Shown: positions 37,451-46,173, numbered from the stretch's first letter. The stretch: 64,000 bases of DNA from Streptomyces sp. DvalAA-14 (GCF_900091855.1 NZ_FMCH01000325.1:1-64000); one strand, 5' to 3'. Notes: a model not told the origin generated them from the letters alone. A program made the numbers and translations.

Positions 37451-38491
37451 CTACTCCCACCTCGAGTCGATGCGCGACAGCGAGGTCAGGCCGGTCTGCC
37501 GCTGGGTGACGTGGTTGCCGGTGTCGATCAGTCCCACCGTGGGGTGCTTGATCGTCGGCAGGTCACGCGCCGGCTTGTGCGTCGTCACTGTCACGGCGAG
37601 GTCGAGCTGGTCGCCGGCCTTGAGGCGCACCCGCGTGCTCCAACGGGTTTCGAACAGCGACGCGGTCCGGCTGCTCGCCAGCTGCCGTACGCCCGCGTCG
37701 TGCGCCTTGTGGTTGAGCTGGGCGCCGGTGATCCTGACGTCGCGTACGACCTGGGGGTCCAGTGCGACGGAGAACGCCGCGGCCGCCGGGGCGGTGCCCG
37801 GCCCGACGTTGTGCAGGGTGATGCGGGCCGGGTAGTAGTACCAGCGCTTGCCGTCCGCCCACTCGTAGCGCTCCCACACGCCGCTGACCTCGATGCCCCA
37901 CGGTGTGGCGACGCCGCCGAACGCAGCGGGCCGGCGGGGCTGGAGGCTGTGTCGGCCGGTCGGCTTCGTGTTCTTGCGGCCCACGGCGGCGGTCGCGCCG
38001 GCGGGTGCGACGACCAGGTCGAGCGGGTAGAGCACCGGGAAGGCGGTTCCCACGACGACGACCGGTTCGCTGCCGGCGGGCAGCGCCTCGGTCAGGGTGA
38101 CCGTGCAGGTCGCCAGGGTCGTCTTGGGGTCGGTGGTGGTCGTGCTGGTGGTGTGCACCCGGTGGCGGCCGGTGGTGACCATGGCGGTGGGCAGTGGGGA
38201 GTACAGGCGGGGGTCGTAGGTGATCGCGACCTGTGTCCCGGCGGGCAGGTCGGTGCCGGCGTGCTGGACCTGGACGGCCAACTGCCGGGGGAATGCGGCG
38301 GGTTGGACGCCGACCCCGGGCAGTACCACGACCGGGCTCGCGCCGACCGGGACCAGTGTCACGTCACCGGTGGTGGAATCGGCATACGCCGTGCCGCCGA
38401 GGCCGGCGATGTTGACGACGCCGGCGCCCAGCGTCAGGCCGCCGAGGACCAGTACCTGTCTGCGGCTGGCCTTGGAGTTCATGGAAGTCAT
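37451..38491 (-). CDS. TAT-exported protein of unknown function, partner of the DUF1906 gene
   Basis: 346 aa with a twin-arginine signal (KASRRQVLVLGGLTLGAG; cleavage near TAYA). The rest is beta-rich: PVVVLPGVGVQPAAFPRQLA, YYYPARITLHNVGPGTAPAA and a conserved-looking tail HPTVGLIDTGNHVTQRQTGL. No known family recognised. Start at the ATG before TSMNSK with GAGGAG upstream. It follows the DUF1906 gene by 17 bp, so the two form an operon. A second copy of its tail lies at 41674-41870, so it belongs to a duplicated family. Confidence 0.82.
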   Translation of the reverse strand: MTSMNSKASRRQVLVLGGLTLGAGVVNIAGLGGTAYADSTTGDVTLVPVGASPVVVLPGVGVQPAAFPRQLAVQVQHAGTDLPAGTQVAITYDPRLYSPLPTAMVTTGRHRVHTTSTTTTDPKTTLATCTVTLTEALPAGSEPVVVVGTAFPVLYPLDLVVAPAGATAAVGRKNTKPTGRHSLQPRRPAAFGGVATPWGIEVSGVWERYEWADGKRWYYYPARITLHNVGPGTAPAAAAFSVALDPQVVRDVRITGAQLNHKAHDAGVRQLASSRTASLFETRWSTRVRLKAGDQLDLAVTVTTHKPARDLPTIKHPTVGLIDTGNHVTQRQTGLTSLSRIDSRWE

Positions 38492-38508
38492 CTCGGCTCC
38501 TCGATTCC

Positions 38509-40848
38509 TCAGAGGGAACAGTTCTGGAGAACGGCGTCCCGGAACGCCGTCGCCACGGCGACGATCGAGGCGTCGGACATCGACTGCGGAGTCGGGCACG
38601 TGATCGACCCGAACTGGTCGAGCCAGAAGGCCGCCCGGATGAGGTTGGTCTCGTTGTCGCCGCGGCCGATGGCACTGATGGCCGCGTCTCCGAGGGTGTC
38701 CGGGTTGCTGTTGAACCGGATCTGGTAGAAGTCCGTGCTGCGTTTGCCGGCCGACTCCACGGACGCGTAGTTCGTCTGGAAGCCCGTCGACAGCGGCTGC
38801 GAGGAGCCCTGCTGGGCCGGGTAGCCGAGGACCCAGGCGTCCATGTTGGCGAGGAAGTCGCTCAGCGAGAAGAAGGTGTTGTCGTCCCGGGTGAACATCT
38901 TGCCCATGGCGAAGTTGTAGGCCTGGTCGTCGGAGAGCCCGCTCTGGTGGAACTGCCCCAGGACGCTGACCAGGTCGCCGCCCCAGGACCCGAAGTCGGC
39001 CAGGTTGCAGTCGGTGAGGTCCGAGACGCGGCCGTGGTCGACGACGGCGCCGAACGACGCGCCGAAGTGGTCGGGGTCGGTGTCCCACAGGTAGCCGGGG
39101 TCGCGCAGCGGAGCCGCGAACGGCATGTCGGGATAGCCGTTGACGAAGTCGATGAAGCCCTGGTCGAGCGAACCGAAGACGTCGTCGGCGAAGGTCTCCT
39201 TGTTCAGCCCGTCGCGCACGCGCAGGTACTGCGAGACCAGCAGGGGTGCGGACCGGCTGTTGTTCCCCTGCGCGATCCACTGGCCGGCCCTGGCCTCCAG
39301 CCAGATCAGGTAGGTGTGGAAGCCGTCGTTGGGGTCGCGCGGCCGGGACACGCTGTTGAGACCGAGGTCCCGGCCGGAGGCGATGTCGTTGTCGATCTCC
39401 ACCGAGCCGCTGGTGCCGGAGGCCAGGGTGAAGTCCTTGATCTGGTCGAAGGCCCAGTTGTCCGGGAGCGGGTAGCCGAGGTTGCCGCTGTAGCCGGTGG
39501 ACATGCCGCTGACGAAACTGCGGTTGGTGAGGCCGGCGGCCGCGAGGCGGCTGCAGACGTTGCGGCACCCGTACACGCCGATCGTGTACGTCCCGATAAT
39601 GGGCATCCCGGCGGTGATGCCCCTGAAGTGCGGGATGATCGCGCTGTCGATGTCCGCGTCGGTGGCGTCGAAGTCCACGGAGAAGTAGATGACCGTGCCG
39701 CCCGGGATGCCGAAGTTCATGGCCGCCTGGTACGCGGCCTGGGCGGCCGCGACACCCTGGTCGTAGCCGAAGTCGCTGAGCTGGTTGCCTTCCTCCTGGT
39801 AGAGCGGGAAGAAGGACATGCCGTTGTCGAAGATGAGCGCGATCTCGGAGTTGGTCAGCACCTTGGTGGTGCCGCCGGTGAGGTAACGGCCGACGATCGA
39901 GTACCCGTTGTCCTTCACCGTCTTGATCGTCGTGGGGTTCAGCGGGTACATGCAGTCGAACGCAGTGCCCGGGCGGTCCGGGTCGCCGGTCGACACCAGC
40001 AGCGACATCCACGTCTGGTAGTCGCCCGCGCCGTTGGCGTCGAGCGCGCAGAACTTCTGGAAGGCCGTCACCGTGCCGGCCAGATCGGAGCCGTACGTCC
40101 CGCCGCCGTCCCCCCAGTGGTTGTCGTAGCCGTTGAAGCCGACAGCGCACTGGAAGAGCCGGACCCAATTGCCCGTCGAGCCGCTGGAGACGTACGCGGT
40201 CGTCTTCAACGCCCCTTCGGTGGTCGGTCCGATGGAGCCGGTCACCTGGGAGTCCGTCAGGCCCATCTGGTACTGGATGCCCAGGACCAGGGACTGCTGG
40301 ACGTTGCGGGAGAAGTGCCCGTCACACGGGCCGACGAAGAACTGGCCCTTGCTGTAGTACGCGTCGTTCAGCCACCGCTGGCAGGTCTGGATCATGTCCG
40401 AGCCGCCCGACGTCTGCACGTAGGCGTCCATGGACATCAGGGCCCTGAAGACCTTCGGATCCGCGTTGGCGACCAGGCCGTTGTAGTGCGACGCGATGCC
40501 CATGTCCGAGATCAGCGAGCTCAGTCCGCCGCAGGTGTCCAGGCCGAAGGCGCCGTCGATCTCGCCGCCGCTGTAGCCCTTGCAGTAGAGGGCGGCCTCC
40601 ACGATGGTCCGCATGTTCATGTTGCTGGAACTCGCGCCGACCGGGCCGTACGCCTGCAGGTCCGCCCAGGTCGTCGGGCCGAAGTTGTCGGACAGCGAGG
40701 TGATGCCGAGTTCGTGCTGGAGCCCCCGGATGAGACTGTAGATCGTGTCCCAGCCGGTCATCCCGTTCTCGGTGCACGGGTTGTACCCCGGCACGCTGGC
40801 GTACTTGGCGTTGACCCACTGCTGGGCCTTGAGCACCATCTGATCCAT
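38509..40848 (-). CDS. DUF1906 (Rv2525c-like) glycosidase-like protein with N-terminal peptidoglycan-binding-like repeats
   Basis: 779 aa. Three helical repeats like peptidoglycan-binding domains (about 1-70, 115-190, 210-285; for example VLKAQQWVNAKYASVPGYNP, DMIQTCQRWLNDAYYSKGQF). Then DUF1906 (about 294-510): TAFDCMYPLNPTTIKTVKDN, YSIVGRYLTG, VIYFSVDFDATDADIDSAI and FDQIKDFTL, a GH25-like TIM barrel. The last 260 residues are unassigned. No signal peptide is visible at the chosen ATG (GGGAGG eight bases upstream), although its relatives act on the cell wall. Export may use the neighbour or another route. Confidence 0.85.
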   Translation of the reverse strand: MDQMVLKAQQWVNAKYASVPGYNPCTENGMTGWDTIYSLIRGLQHELGITSLSDNFGPTTWADLQAYGPVGASSSNMNMRTIVEAALYCKGYSGGEIDGAFGLDTCGGLSSLISDMGIASHYNGLVANADPKVFRALMSMDAYVQTSGGSDMIQTCQRWLNDAYYSKGQFFVGPCDGHFSRNVQQSLVLGIQYQMGLTDSQVTGSIGPTTEGALKTTAYVSSGSTGNWVRLFQCAVGFNGYDNHWGDGGGTYGSDLAGTVTAFQKFCALDANGAGDYQTWMSLLVSTGDPDRPGTAFDCMYPLNPTTIKTVKDNGYSIVGRYLTGGTTKVLTNSEIALIFDNGMSFFPLYQEEGNQLSDFGYDQGVAAAQAAYQAAMNFGIPGGTVIYFSVDFDATDADIDSAIIPHFRGITAGMPIIGTYTIGVYGCRNVCSRLAAAGLTNRSFVSGMSTGYSGNLGYPLPDNWAFDQIKDFTLASGTSGSVEIDNDIASGRDLGLNSVSRPRDPNDGFHTYLIWLEARAGQWIAQGNNSRSAPLLVSQYLRVRDGLNKETFADDVFGSLDQGFIDFVNGYPDMPFAAPLRDPGYLWDTDPDHFGASFGAVVDHGRVSDLTDCNLADFGSWGGDLVSVLGQFHQSGLSDDQAYNFAMGKMFTRDDNTFFSLSDFLANMDAWVLGYPAQQGSSQPLSTGFQTNYASVESAGKRSTDFYQIRFNSNPDTLGDAAISAIGRGDNETNLIRAAFWLDQFGSITCPTPQSMSDASIVAVATAFRDAVLQNCSL

Positions 40849-41238
40849 GAAGCGGTCCTCCCCCCGTTGCCGGGCCGGCCCGCATCCAGGCGGACCGATC
40901 GCCGTCTCGGCGCTGACTTTAGGGCATATCCGCGCCGCGTACATCCCGCCGCGTGCACATTCGCCGGGTACGGGACCCGCACGGATGCACCATCGCCGGC
41001 GGGGAGCGTGCTCCGCCGCGCCCGTGCGTTCGCCCGGCGCGTTTACGCCCGTGGCGCGGCAAGTCCCGCTCAACGCACAGGCGTTGGCGTGATGGCCGCC
41101 GTCGGCCGGTGCCGCGCGGAGCCCCGTTCTTCGTCGACGAACTGCGGGCGCAGGGCGCGCAGATGATCGCGGTCGGCGCCGACAGCCTCTTCGTCGAGAG
41201 CGTCGTCGGCGTCGGCCTGGGCCGCCGTTGACGGCCGA
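40849..41238. other. Intergenic region with a short 3' gene fragment
   Basis: Upstream region of the DUF1906 gene. At 41100-41231 (+) the frame GAPFFVDELRAQGAQMIAVG then ADSLFVESVVGVGLGRR and stop looks like the tail of a lost protein, but no family can be named. Confidence 0.3.
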
Positions 41239-41284
41239 GAGCCGGACCCGGCGTGACCGGACCCGGCGGGGCCAGGTCCGGCTC
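41239..41284. terminator. Inverted repeat GAGCCGGACC/GGTCCGGCTC
   Basis: Perfect 10-bp arms 26 bp apart between a plus-strand fragment and the minus-strand membrane gene: a candidate bidirectional terminator. Confidence 0.5.
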
Positions 41285-41338
41285 CTTACGTAGCCCGGTA
41301 CTCGCGGCCCGGCACCGCGGCCGGAGTGCTCCGCGTCC

Positions 41339-41683
41339 TCATTCGCCCGCGGGGGCGTCCCGGTCCGCCCGCCAGATCCGGATCGCCTCGCCCATGAGCG
41401 TCAGGATCAGCAGGACGAGGCAGCACCCGATACCGAGCAGTCCGGCCGCGAGCAGGTAGAGCGGACGCGCGTCCATGCACTCCACGGCCGGCGAACAGCC
41501 GACGGTCCGCGGGTCCACGGACGGCCCCCTCACATGCCAGCCGAAGACGACGCAGAGCACGGAGACGACGGCCGCGGCCGACAGCAGGATCCACCGGACC
41601 CGCTGGGTCCCCCACCACGACAGGATCCACGCTGCGATGATCACCACCGGCAGGATGAACACATAATCAGGGACTATGTCCAC
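41339..41683 (-). CDS. Small three-helix membrane protein
   Basis: 114 aa: YVFILPVVIIAAWILSWWG, WILLSAAAVVSVLCVVFGWH and LYLLAAGLLGIGCCLVLLIL are membrane segments; acidic C-tail DRDAPAGE. The GTG start overlaps the stop of the upstream TAT-protein tail fragment (GTGGACATAG), suggesting former translational coupling. Function unknown. Confidence 0.62.
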   Translation of the reverse strand: MDIVPDYVFILPVVIIAAWILSWWGTQRVRWILLSAAAVVSVLCVVFGWHVRGPSVDPRTVGCSPAVECMDARPLYLLAAGLLGIGCCLVLLILTLMGEAIRIWRADRDAPAGE

Positions 41684-41870
41684 GCTGAATCGCTCCGCGA
41701 CATCGAGGTACGGCCGGTCTGCCGCCGGGTGATGTGGTCACCCATGTCGATCAATTCTACCGTCGGGTGTCTGACGGCTGGCGGGTCGCCCCGCCCGTTG
41801 ATCGGCACCTCGTTGTACCCCGTTGACCCCCGCTGCACCTCGACGGCAAGCTCACCATCGTGTCCCTCGC
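41674..41870 (-). pseudogene. C-terminal remnant of a paralogue of the TAT-exported protein
   Basis: Frame ending HPTVELIDMGDHITRRQTG, RTSMSRSDSAWT and stop is near-identical in pattern to the tail of the 37451-38491 protein (HPTVGLIDTGNHVTQRQTGL), and the DNA is also clearly similar. Only about 60 residues remain; upstream the similarity ends near the XRE-type gene's leader. Confidence 0.7.
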
Positions 41871-41919
41871 AACCGAATCCGGCCATGGGAGACTGCTCTG
41901 TCGACTGGGGGAGTGTGCC

Positions 41920-42546
41920 GTGGAGACTGCCAACCGCGTGCTGACAGTGAACGTGATCGCGGCACTGAGGTACTGGCCCGGTGTCATATGGGTAGGTCAG
42001 AAGCATCCTCCGGACCCGGTGGACATGACTGTCCTGCCGCCCTTCTTCAACGAGGTGCTCCAAGACCTTCCGTGGTGGAACCGCGACTGGAGAATCGACC
42101 GCGTCCAGCCGGGAATTCCCGCCGAGACCGGGGATCACCGCTGCGATCCCGCCGTGAGGTTCACCGAGGTGTCGATCCCGGGAACGGTCACCTCCGGCAA
42201 CGGCGTGAGCCTGCCGTTCGTGGCGAAGGTCGGGTTCACGGGCGACCGGCTGATCCGCTTCCAGGCCAAGATCGGCGACGTTGTCATCGGCCCGGCCGTT
42301 GCCCCTGCCGGGCGGTCGGAGCCGCACGCGTTCGGGCGGATACTCACCGCCTTGATGGACCTGCGCGGGATTCCGGTCAAGGCCATGGCCAGGGCCGCCG
42401 GACTGTCGATGTCCACCATCCACATGCTTCGCCGCGGGCACAACCCGAATCTGCTGCAAGCCCGCCTGATCGCCGGGATCCTGGACATGTCCGAAGCGGA
42501 CCTCCGAGTCATCGCCGGACTCGACGACGGCAGTCGCAGCAGCTGA
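41920..42546 (+). CDS. XRE-type HTH protein with unknown N-terminal domain
   Basis: 208 aa from GTG 41920 (GGGGGAG seven bases upstream). Residues 1-135 are an unassigned domain (NVIAALRYWPGVIWVGQKHP; DLPWWNRDWRIDRV). The C-terminal 70 residues form a helix-turn-helix: RILTALMDLRGIPVKAMARA, AGLSMSTIHMLRRGHNPN and LIAGILDMSEADLRVIAGLD, as in XRE/Cro folds. Unusual in having the DNA-binding part last. Codon use is a little lower in GC than the neighbours. Confidence 0.65.
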   Translation: METANRVLTVNVIAALRYWPGVIWVGQKHPPDPVDMTVLPPFFNEVLQDLPWWNRDWRIDRVQPGIPAETGDHRCDPAVRFTEVSIPGTVTSGNGVSLPFVAKVGFTGDRLIRFQAKIGDVVIGPAVAPAGRSEPHAFGRILTALMDLRGIPVKAMARAAGLSMSTIHMLRRGHNPNLLQARLIAGILDMSEADLRVIAGLDDGSRSS

Positions 42547-42664
42547 CAGGTGGAGGCGTACGAGGCGGCGTCGGTGCTGCGTCAAAGCGACGTTCGCCCG
42601 GTGCGGGAACGGAAACCGAACAGCGCGCCACGTCATCACAGGGCAAAGGTTCGCAGACGCGGCA

Positions 42665-43237
42665 CTACGTGTGGTTCGCCGCACCGTAGCGCAGTCCGTC
42701 GTACAGGATCGTGGCGATGCGTACCGCGTCGTCCTTCCACCCCTGCGCACGCATCCCGCAGATGCCGCCGAGGGCGCGCAGTACGGTGCGTCCGCTGACG
42801 CCGCTACGGATGAGGCCGGCCGCAACGCCCGCGGCGAGCAGCTCGTCCAGTGCGCGGGCCATGTCGTTGCGGGTGTCGTCGAAGATCGGCGAGTCGGTCG
42901 CCATGATGCTCTCCAGCACTTCACCCAGCCCTCTGCCGACTGCCGCGTGCTCCACAAGCAGCAGCAGGAAGGTGCGCAGGGCTTCGTCCGGATGGTGCTG
43001 GGTGAGCAGCCGGGCGGGAGCTTCGCAGAGCTGGGCGACCTCTTGGCGGTAGACCTCCGCGACGAGTGCTTCGCGGGTTGCGAAGTGGCGGTAGAGGGTG
43101 CCGACCGCGACCCCCGCCCGACGGGCGATCTCCTCCACATGGGCGTCGTCGCCGACAAGGAACGTTTCCCGCGCCGCGGCCAGGAGGGCTTCGCGGTTGC
43201 GGCGGGCATCGGCGCGCAGCGGACGTGGTGGCGGCAA
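42665..43237 (-). CDS. TetR-family transcriptional regulator
   Basis: 190 aa. DNA-binding domain: RNREALLAAARETFLVGDDA, HVEEIARRAGVAVGTLYRHF and ATREALVAEVYRQEV; then the SbtR-like C-terminal domain (LLLLVEHAAVGRGLGEVLES). TTG start with GGAG upstream. Divergent from a truncated SDR gene; the spacer holds AGGTTCACCT (43292-43301), a possible operator half. Confidence 0.9.
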   Translation of the reverse strand: MPPPRPLRADARRNREALLAAARETFLVGDDAHVEEIARRAGVAVGTLYRHFATREALVAEVYRQEVAQLCEAPARLLTQHHPDEALRTFLLLLVEHAAVGRGLGEVLESIMATDSPIFDDTRNDMARALDELLAAGVAAGLIRSGVSGRTVLRALGGICGMRAQGWKDDAVRIATILYDGLRYGAANHT

Positions 43238-43319
43238 CAGTTCTCCATAAGGTGAGTGGGGTTCCGTTTGTGTGTACTCTTTACCGGAGTCAGGTTCACC
43301 TTAGTGGAGGTGGAGGCCC

Positions 43320-43466
43320 GTGACGATGGAGAACCAGGGCTTTGCCGGTCTGCGCGTGCTGGTGACCGGTGGTAGTCGAGGGCTGAGCGCGGCGACGGCC
43401 CGCCGTTTCGCCGCTGCCGGACCCCTGGAGCGCTCCGACGCGTCCTGGCTCGCTGTCTTCAGCTGA
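43320..43466 (+). pseudogene. SDR gene reduced to its first 35 residues
   Basis: GTG start with GGAGGTGGAGG. ENQGFAGLRVLVTGGSRGLS and AATARRFAAAG is the NAD(P)-binding start of an SDR. It is then fused to an unrelated tail (LERSDASWLAVFS) and stops after 48 codons. An internal deletion removed the catalytic part. Probably the former TetR target. Confidence 0.72.
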
Positions 43467-43503
43467 ACCTGTCGCACCCACGCGAACGAAACGGAGCATC
43501 ACC

Positions 43504-43899
43504 ATGAACGTCAGCCTGATGTCACTGATCGTTGCCGCCGCGGATCCGGAGAGCGAGAGCTCCTTCTGGCACCAGCTGCTCGGCGGCTCGGTCACGAGGA
43601 CGGAAACGCATCACTTTCTGCAGGCCGACGGATTCCCCGTGATCGTGGTCCAGCACGTGCCGGACCATGTCCCGCCGCGGTGGCCCGACGGGGTTCCCCT
43701 GCAGATGCACTTCGACCTCGCCGCGGACGACGTGGCGGCCATGGACCAGCGGATCCTTGACGGGGGTGGTCGACGGTTGCGGCCGACCGACGACGTCTTC
43801 ACTCAGCAGGGGCCCCGGGTATACGCGAGCGCTGCCGGACACCCTTTCTGCGTTCGCTCGGCGCGTCCGGGCCGCCGTGGACCGACTCCTGCGCGGTGA
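43504..43899 (+). CDS. VOC-family (glyoxalase-like) protein
   Basis: 131 aa: SLIVAAADPESESSFWHQLL, VIVVQHVPDHVPPRWPDG, QMHFDLAADDVAAMDQRILD and VYASAAGHPFCV show the two beta-alpha-beta-beta-beta units of glyoxalase-like-domain proteins common next to TetR/SDR genes. Function could be lyase, dioxygenase or antibiotic-binding; not resolvable here. Confidence 0.85.
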   Translation: MNVSLMSLIVAAADPESESSFWHQLLGGSVTRTETHHFLQADGFPVIVVQHVPDHVPPRWPDGVPLQMHFDLAADDVAAMDQRILDGGGRRLRPTDDVFTQQGPRVYASAAGHPFCVRSARPGRRGPTPAR

Positions 43900-43955
43900 A
43901 ATCCGGCCCGGCGGACCGTGTCGTCGGCAGGCGTCCGCGCCGAGGATTTCGCGGT

Positions 43956-45092
43956 TCAGGCCGGTCTGCGGTCCTTCGGTGTCAGCGGGAGCATCTCGCG
44001 ACCCGGTGACCTGCGAGAGCCCGACCAGGGCGCAGGTACGGCCTCGATGTCGCGGGCGAGCCGGTAGGCGAGGCCTTCGTAATTCACCCTCCACCCGCGG
44101 AAATGCGGCCAGGCCTCTTCGAGGGTGCGCTCGATCTCATAGCCCTGGGCGGTCATGTGGTCGATTCCCCGCCGGAACTGTTCAAAGGTCAAGTCCAGCG
44201 GGCCGTCCGGTTTGGGGTCCGGGTCATAGGGGATCCCTCGGCTCTGGGCGATCTCACGGAGGCACACATAGCCGCCGCGCAGCACCAGGCGCGGGTGCGC
44301 CTGGGCTTGGGAAGGGTTCAGGGCCAGGCGCAGGGAGGCCGCGTCCAGGACGGCCAGCAGGGCGATCAGCCAGTTGCGCGCCGGCTGGGGGGAACGGAAC
44401 TGGACCAGCGCCGGGTAACTGGTGTGGCTTTCGCTGACGTCGGCTGCCCAGCGTTCCCAGTCGCGGAACAACTGGTCGATGCTGTCCAGCAGGTCGACCT
44501 GGGCGTAGCGGACGAGGATCTCCGGACCCCAGGAAGGGGTTCCCGTCCGCGCCTGCAGCAGCGTCACCTCGGTCTCCCGCCTGGCATACGCGCCGTAGAG
44601 AGCCGGCAGATAACCGACTTGGAGGCCGATGATGATCATGCCTGAGGCCGCGGCGAAGAAATCGACGACCGTCAGGGCACCCCGCGCCCTGTCTCCGGCG
44701 AATCCCAGGGTGAACAGGGACGAACCAGCCTCCTCGAACCCGGCTCTCAGGTCCAGCCCGCTGACCGAGCACTCCAGCAGCGCGTACCCGACCAGAAGCG
44801 AAAGGAGCCAGCTGAGGAGGGCGGCCAGGATCGCCACCGGTGCGGCCGGAGCGAGGATCTTGTCCTTGATCGCGGGATTGGAGGTCCGGTCGGCGAGGAA
44901 GCGGAAGGGCTGCAGTACGACCCAGTGGACCGAGCGGTTCAACCGGGATCTGGAGGGCCGGGGGATGACCAGGGTCAGGAGCACGGACCACACGACAGCG
45001 CAGAGGACGGCAGCTCCGAGGATTCCCAGCAGTTCTCTCAACGCAAACTCCACGCTCTTCGGACGTACGAGATCATCCGAGTCAGCATGCAT
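43956..45092 (-). CDS. Potassium-channel-like membrane protein with altered pore loop
   Basis: 378 aa. Helices GILGAAVLCAVVWSVLLTLV, VAILAALLSWLLSLLVGYAL and FFAAASGMIIIGLQVGYLPA flank EAGSSLFTLGFAGDRARG, which sits where two-TM potassium channels have TVGYGD. The following YLPALYGAYARREXEVXLLXAR-type segment and cytoplasmic half match actinomycete potassium-channel-family proteins. The filter is degenerate, so ion selectivity is doubtful. The start at ATG 45092 is chosen for the MHADSDDLV N-terminus. Confidence 0.7.
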   Translation of the reverse strand: MHADSDDLVRPKSVEFALRELLGILGAAVLCAVVWSVLLTLVIPRPSRSRLNRSVHWVVLQPFRFLADRTSNPAIKDKILAPAAPVAILAALLSWLLSLLVGYALLECSVSGLDLRAGFEEAGSSLFTLGFAGDRARGALTVVDFFAAASGMIIIGLQVGYLPALYGAYARRETEVTLLQARTGTPSWGPEILVRYAQVDLLDSIDQLFRDWERWAADVSESHTSYPALVQFRSPQPARNWLIALLAVLDAASLRLALNPSQAQAHPRLVLRGGYVCLREIAQSRGIPYDPDPKPDGPLDLTFEQFRRGIDHMTAQGYEIERTLEEAWPHFRGWRVNYEGLAYRLARDIEAVPAPWSGSRRSPGREMLPLTPKDRRPA

Positions 45093-45180
45093 CAGGATGG
45101 CTTCCCCGTCGTCGCGGCACGGATCACCGCACGCGTGGTTCTGCCGGTGCCGGGGCGCCATCGTGGCTCATCCCCGGTCG

Positions 45181-46068
45181 TCACGCCGTCCGTTCCGAAG
45201 CCGTCGCGGGTCCGGTGTGCGTGTCGTCGGGAGCCGTCCAGGAGGCGAGGATGCGCAGTGCTTCGTCCGAGGGGGTCCCCGGTTCGGCGGTGAGCACCAT
45301 GAGCCGCTGTCCACTGCCGTCGGGGCTGGTCCAGGTGTCGCAGTCCAGGGTGAGATCCCCGACGACGTGGTGGCGGTAGCGCTTGGTGCCGTACGTCGCG
45401 CTGTTGACCCGGCGTTCGGCCCACCAGGTGCGGAAGTCGGGGTCGAGGACGGCCAGTTCGCCGACGAGTCGGGCGAGTTCGGGACGGTCGGGGTCCGAGG
45501 CGGCTTCCATGCGCAGGGCGGCGACGGCGTCGCGGGCGTCGTGCTCCCACTGGGTGTGCAGTGCGCGGATCACGGGGTCGGTGAAGACGAGTCGTACGTA
45601 GTTGCGCTGCTGCGCCGGGATCGCGCCGAAGTCCGTGTACAGCGCGCAGGCCGCTCGGTTCCAGGCGAGCACATCCATGTACCGGCCGAGCACGATGGCT
45701 GGAGTGCCGGTCAGCTGGTCGATGAGGCGCCGCATCGCCGGGCGCGGGCTCTGCCGGGTGTGCCGGCGCCGCGGTCGGGCGTCCGTCTTGCCGGCGATCT
45801 CGTACAGATACGCCTGCTGGTCCTCGTCGAGCCGCAGCGCGGCGGCCACGGTGGCCAGGACGGAGGCGGACGCCGGCGCGCGCCCCTGCTCAAGACGGGT
45901 GTAGTAGTCGACGCTGATCGCTGCCAACTGCGCGACCTCTTCGCGACGCAGCCCCGCCACCTTCCGCTGCTGTCCGGTCTCGGGCAGGCCCACCGCGCGC
46001 GGCGTCAGCTCGGCCCGCCGCGCCTTGAGGAAGGCGCCCACCTCACCGGTGTCACGTGCAAAGGTCAT
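45181..46068 (-). CDS. MmyB-like XRE-family transcriptional regulator
   Basis: 295 aa. N-terminal HTH: GAFLKARRAELTPRAVGLPE, RKVAGLRREEVAQLAAISVD and YYTRLEQGRAPASAS. C-terminal MmyB ligand domain: AIVLGRYMDVLAWNRAACAL, FTDPVIRALHTQWEHDARDA and DFRTWWAERRV. Such regulators bind a fatty acid-like ligand and usually control the divergent gene; here that is an alpha/beta hydrolase 105 bp away. ATG 46077 (three codons earlier) is an alternative start. Confidence 0.92.
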   Translation of the reverse strand: MTFARDTGEVGAFLKARRAELTPRAVGLPETGQQRKVAGLRREEVAQLAAISVDYYTRLEQGRAPASASVLATVAAALRLDEDQQAYLYEIAGKTDARPRRRHTRQSPRPAMRRLIDQLTGTPAIVLGRYMDVLAWNRAACALYTDFGAIPAQQRNYVRLVFTDPVIRALHTQWEHDARDAVAALRMEAASDPDRPELARLVGELAVLDPDFRTWWAERRVNSATYGTKRYRHHVVGDLTLDCDTWTSPDGSGQRLMVLTAEPGTPSDEALRILASWTAPDDTHTGPATASERTA

Positions 46069-46173
46069 CCACCCCATTATGTGCACGAGGCTGCTCCGCG
46101 TGGGAGGGCAGGATCCTTCCGGGGGAGGAATCCGCCGCTTGTACGCGCACTGCGCCTGTTCGACGCTGAATTC

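Noticed and set aside
36886-38728. Continuation of the truncated HTH frame for over 600 codons
   Set aside because: It lies antisense to the TAT-protein gene; only the first 100 codons show family features.
38947-41166. 739-codon plus-strand frame opposite the DUF1906 gene
   Set aside because: Antisense shadow without motifs; the minus-strand gene has a ribosome site and DUF1906 domain.
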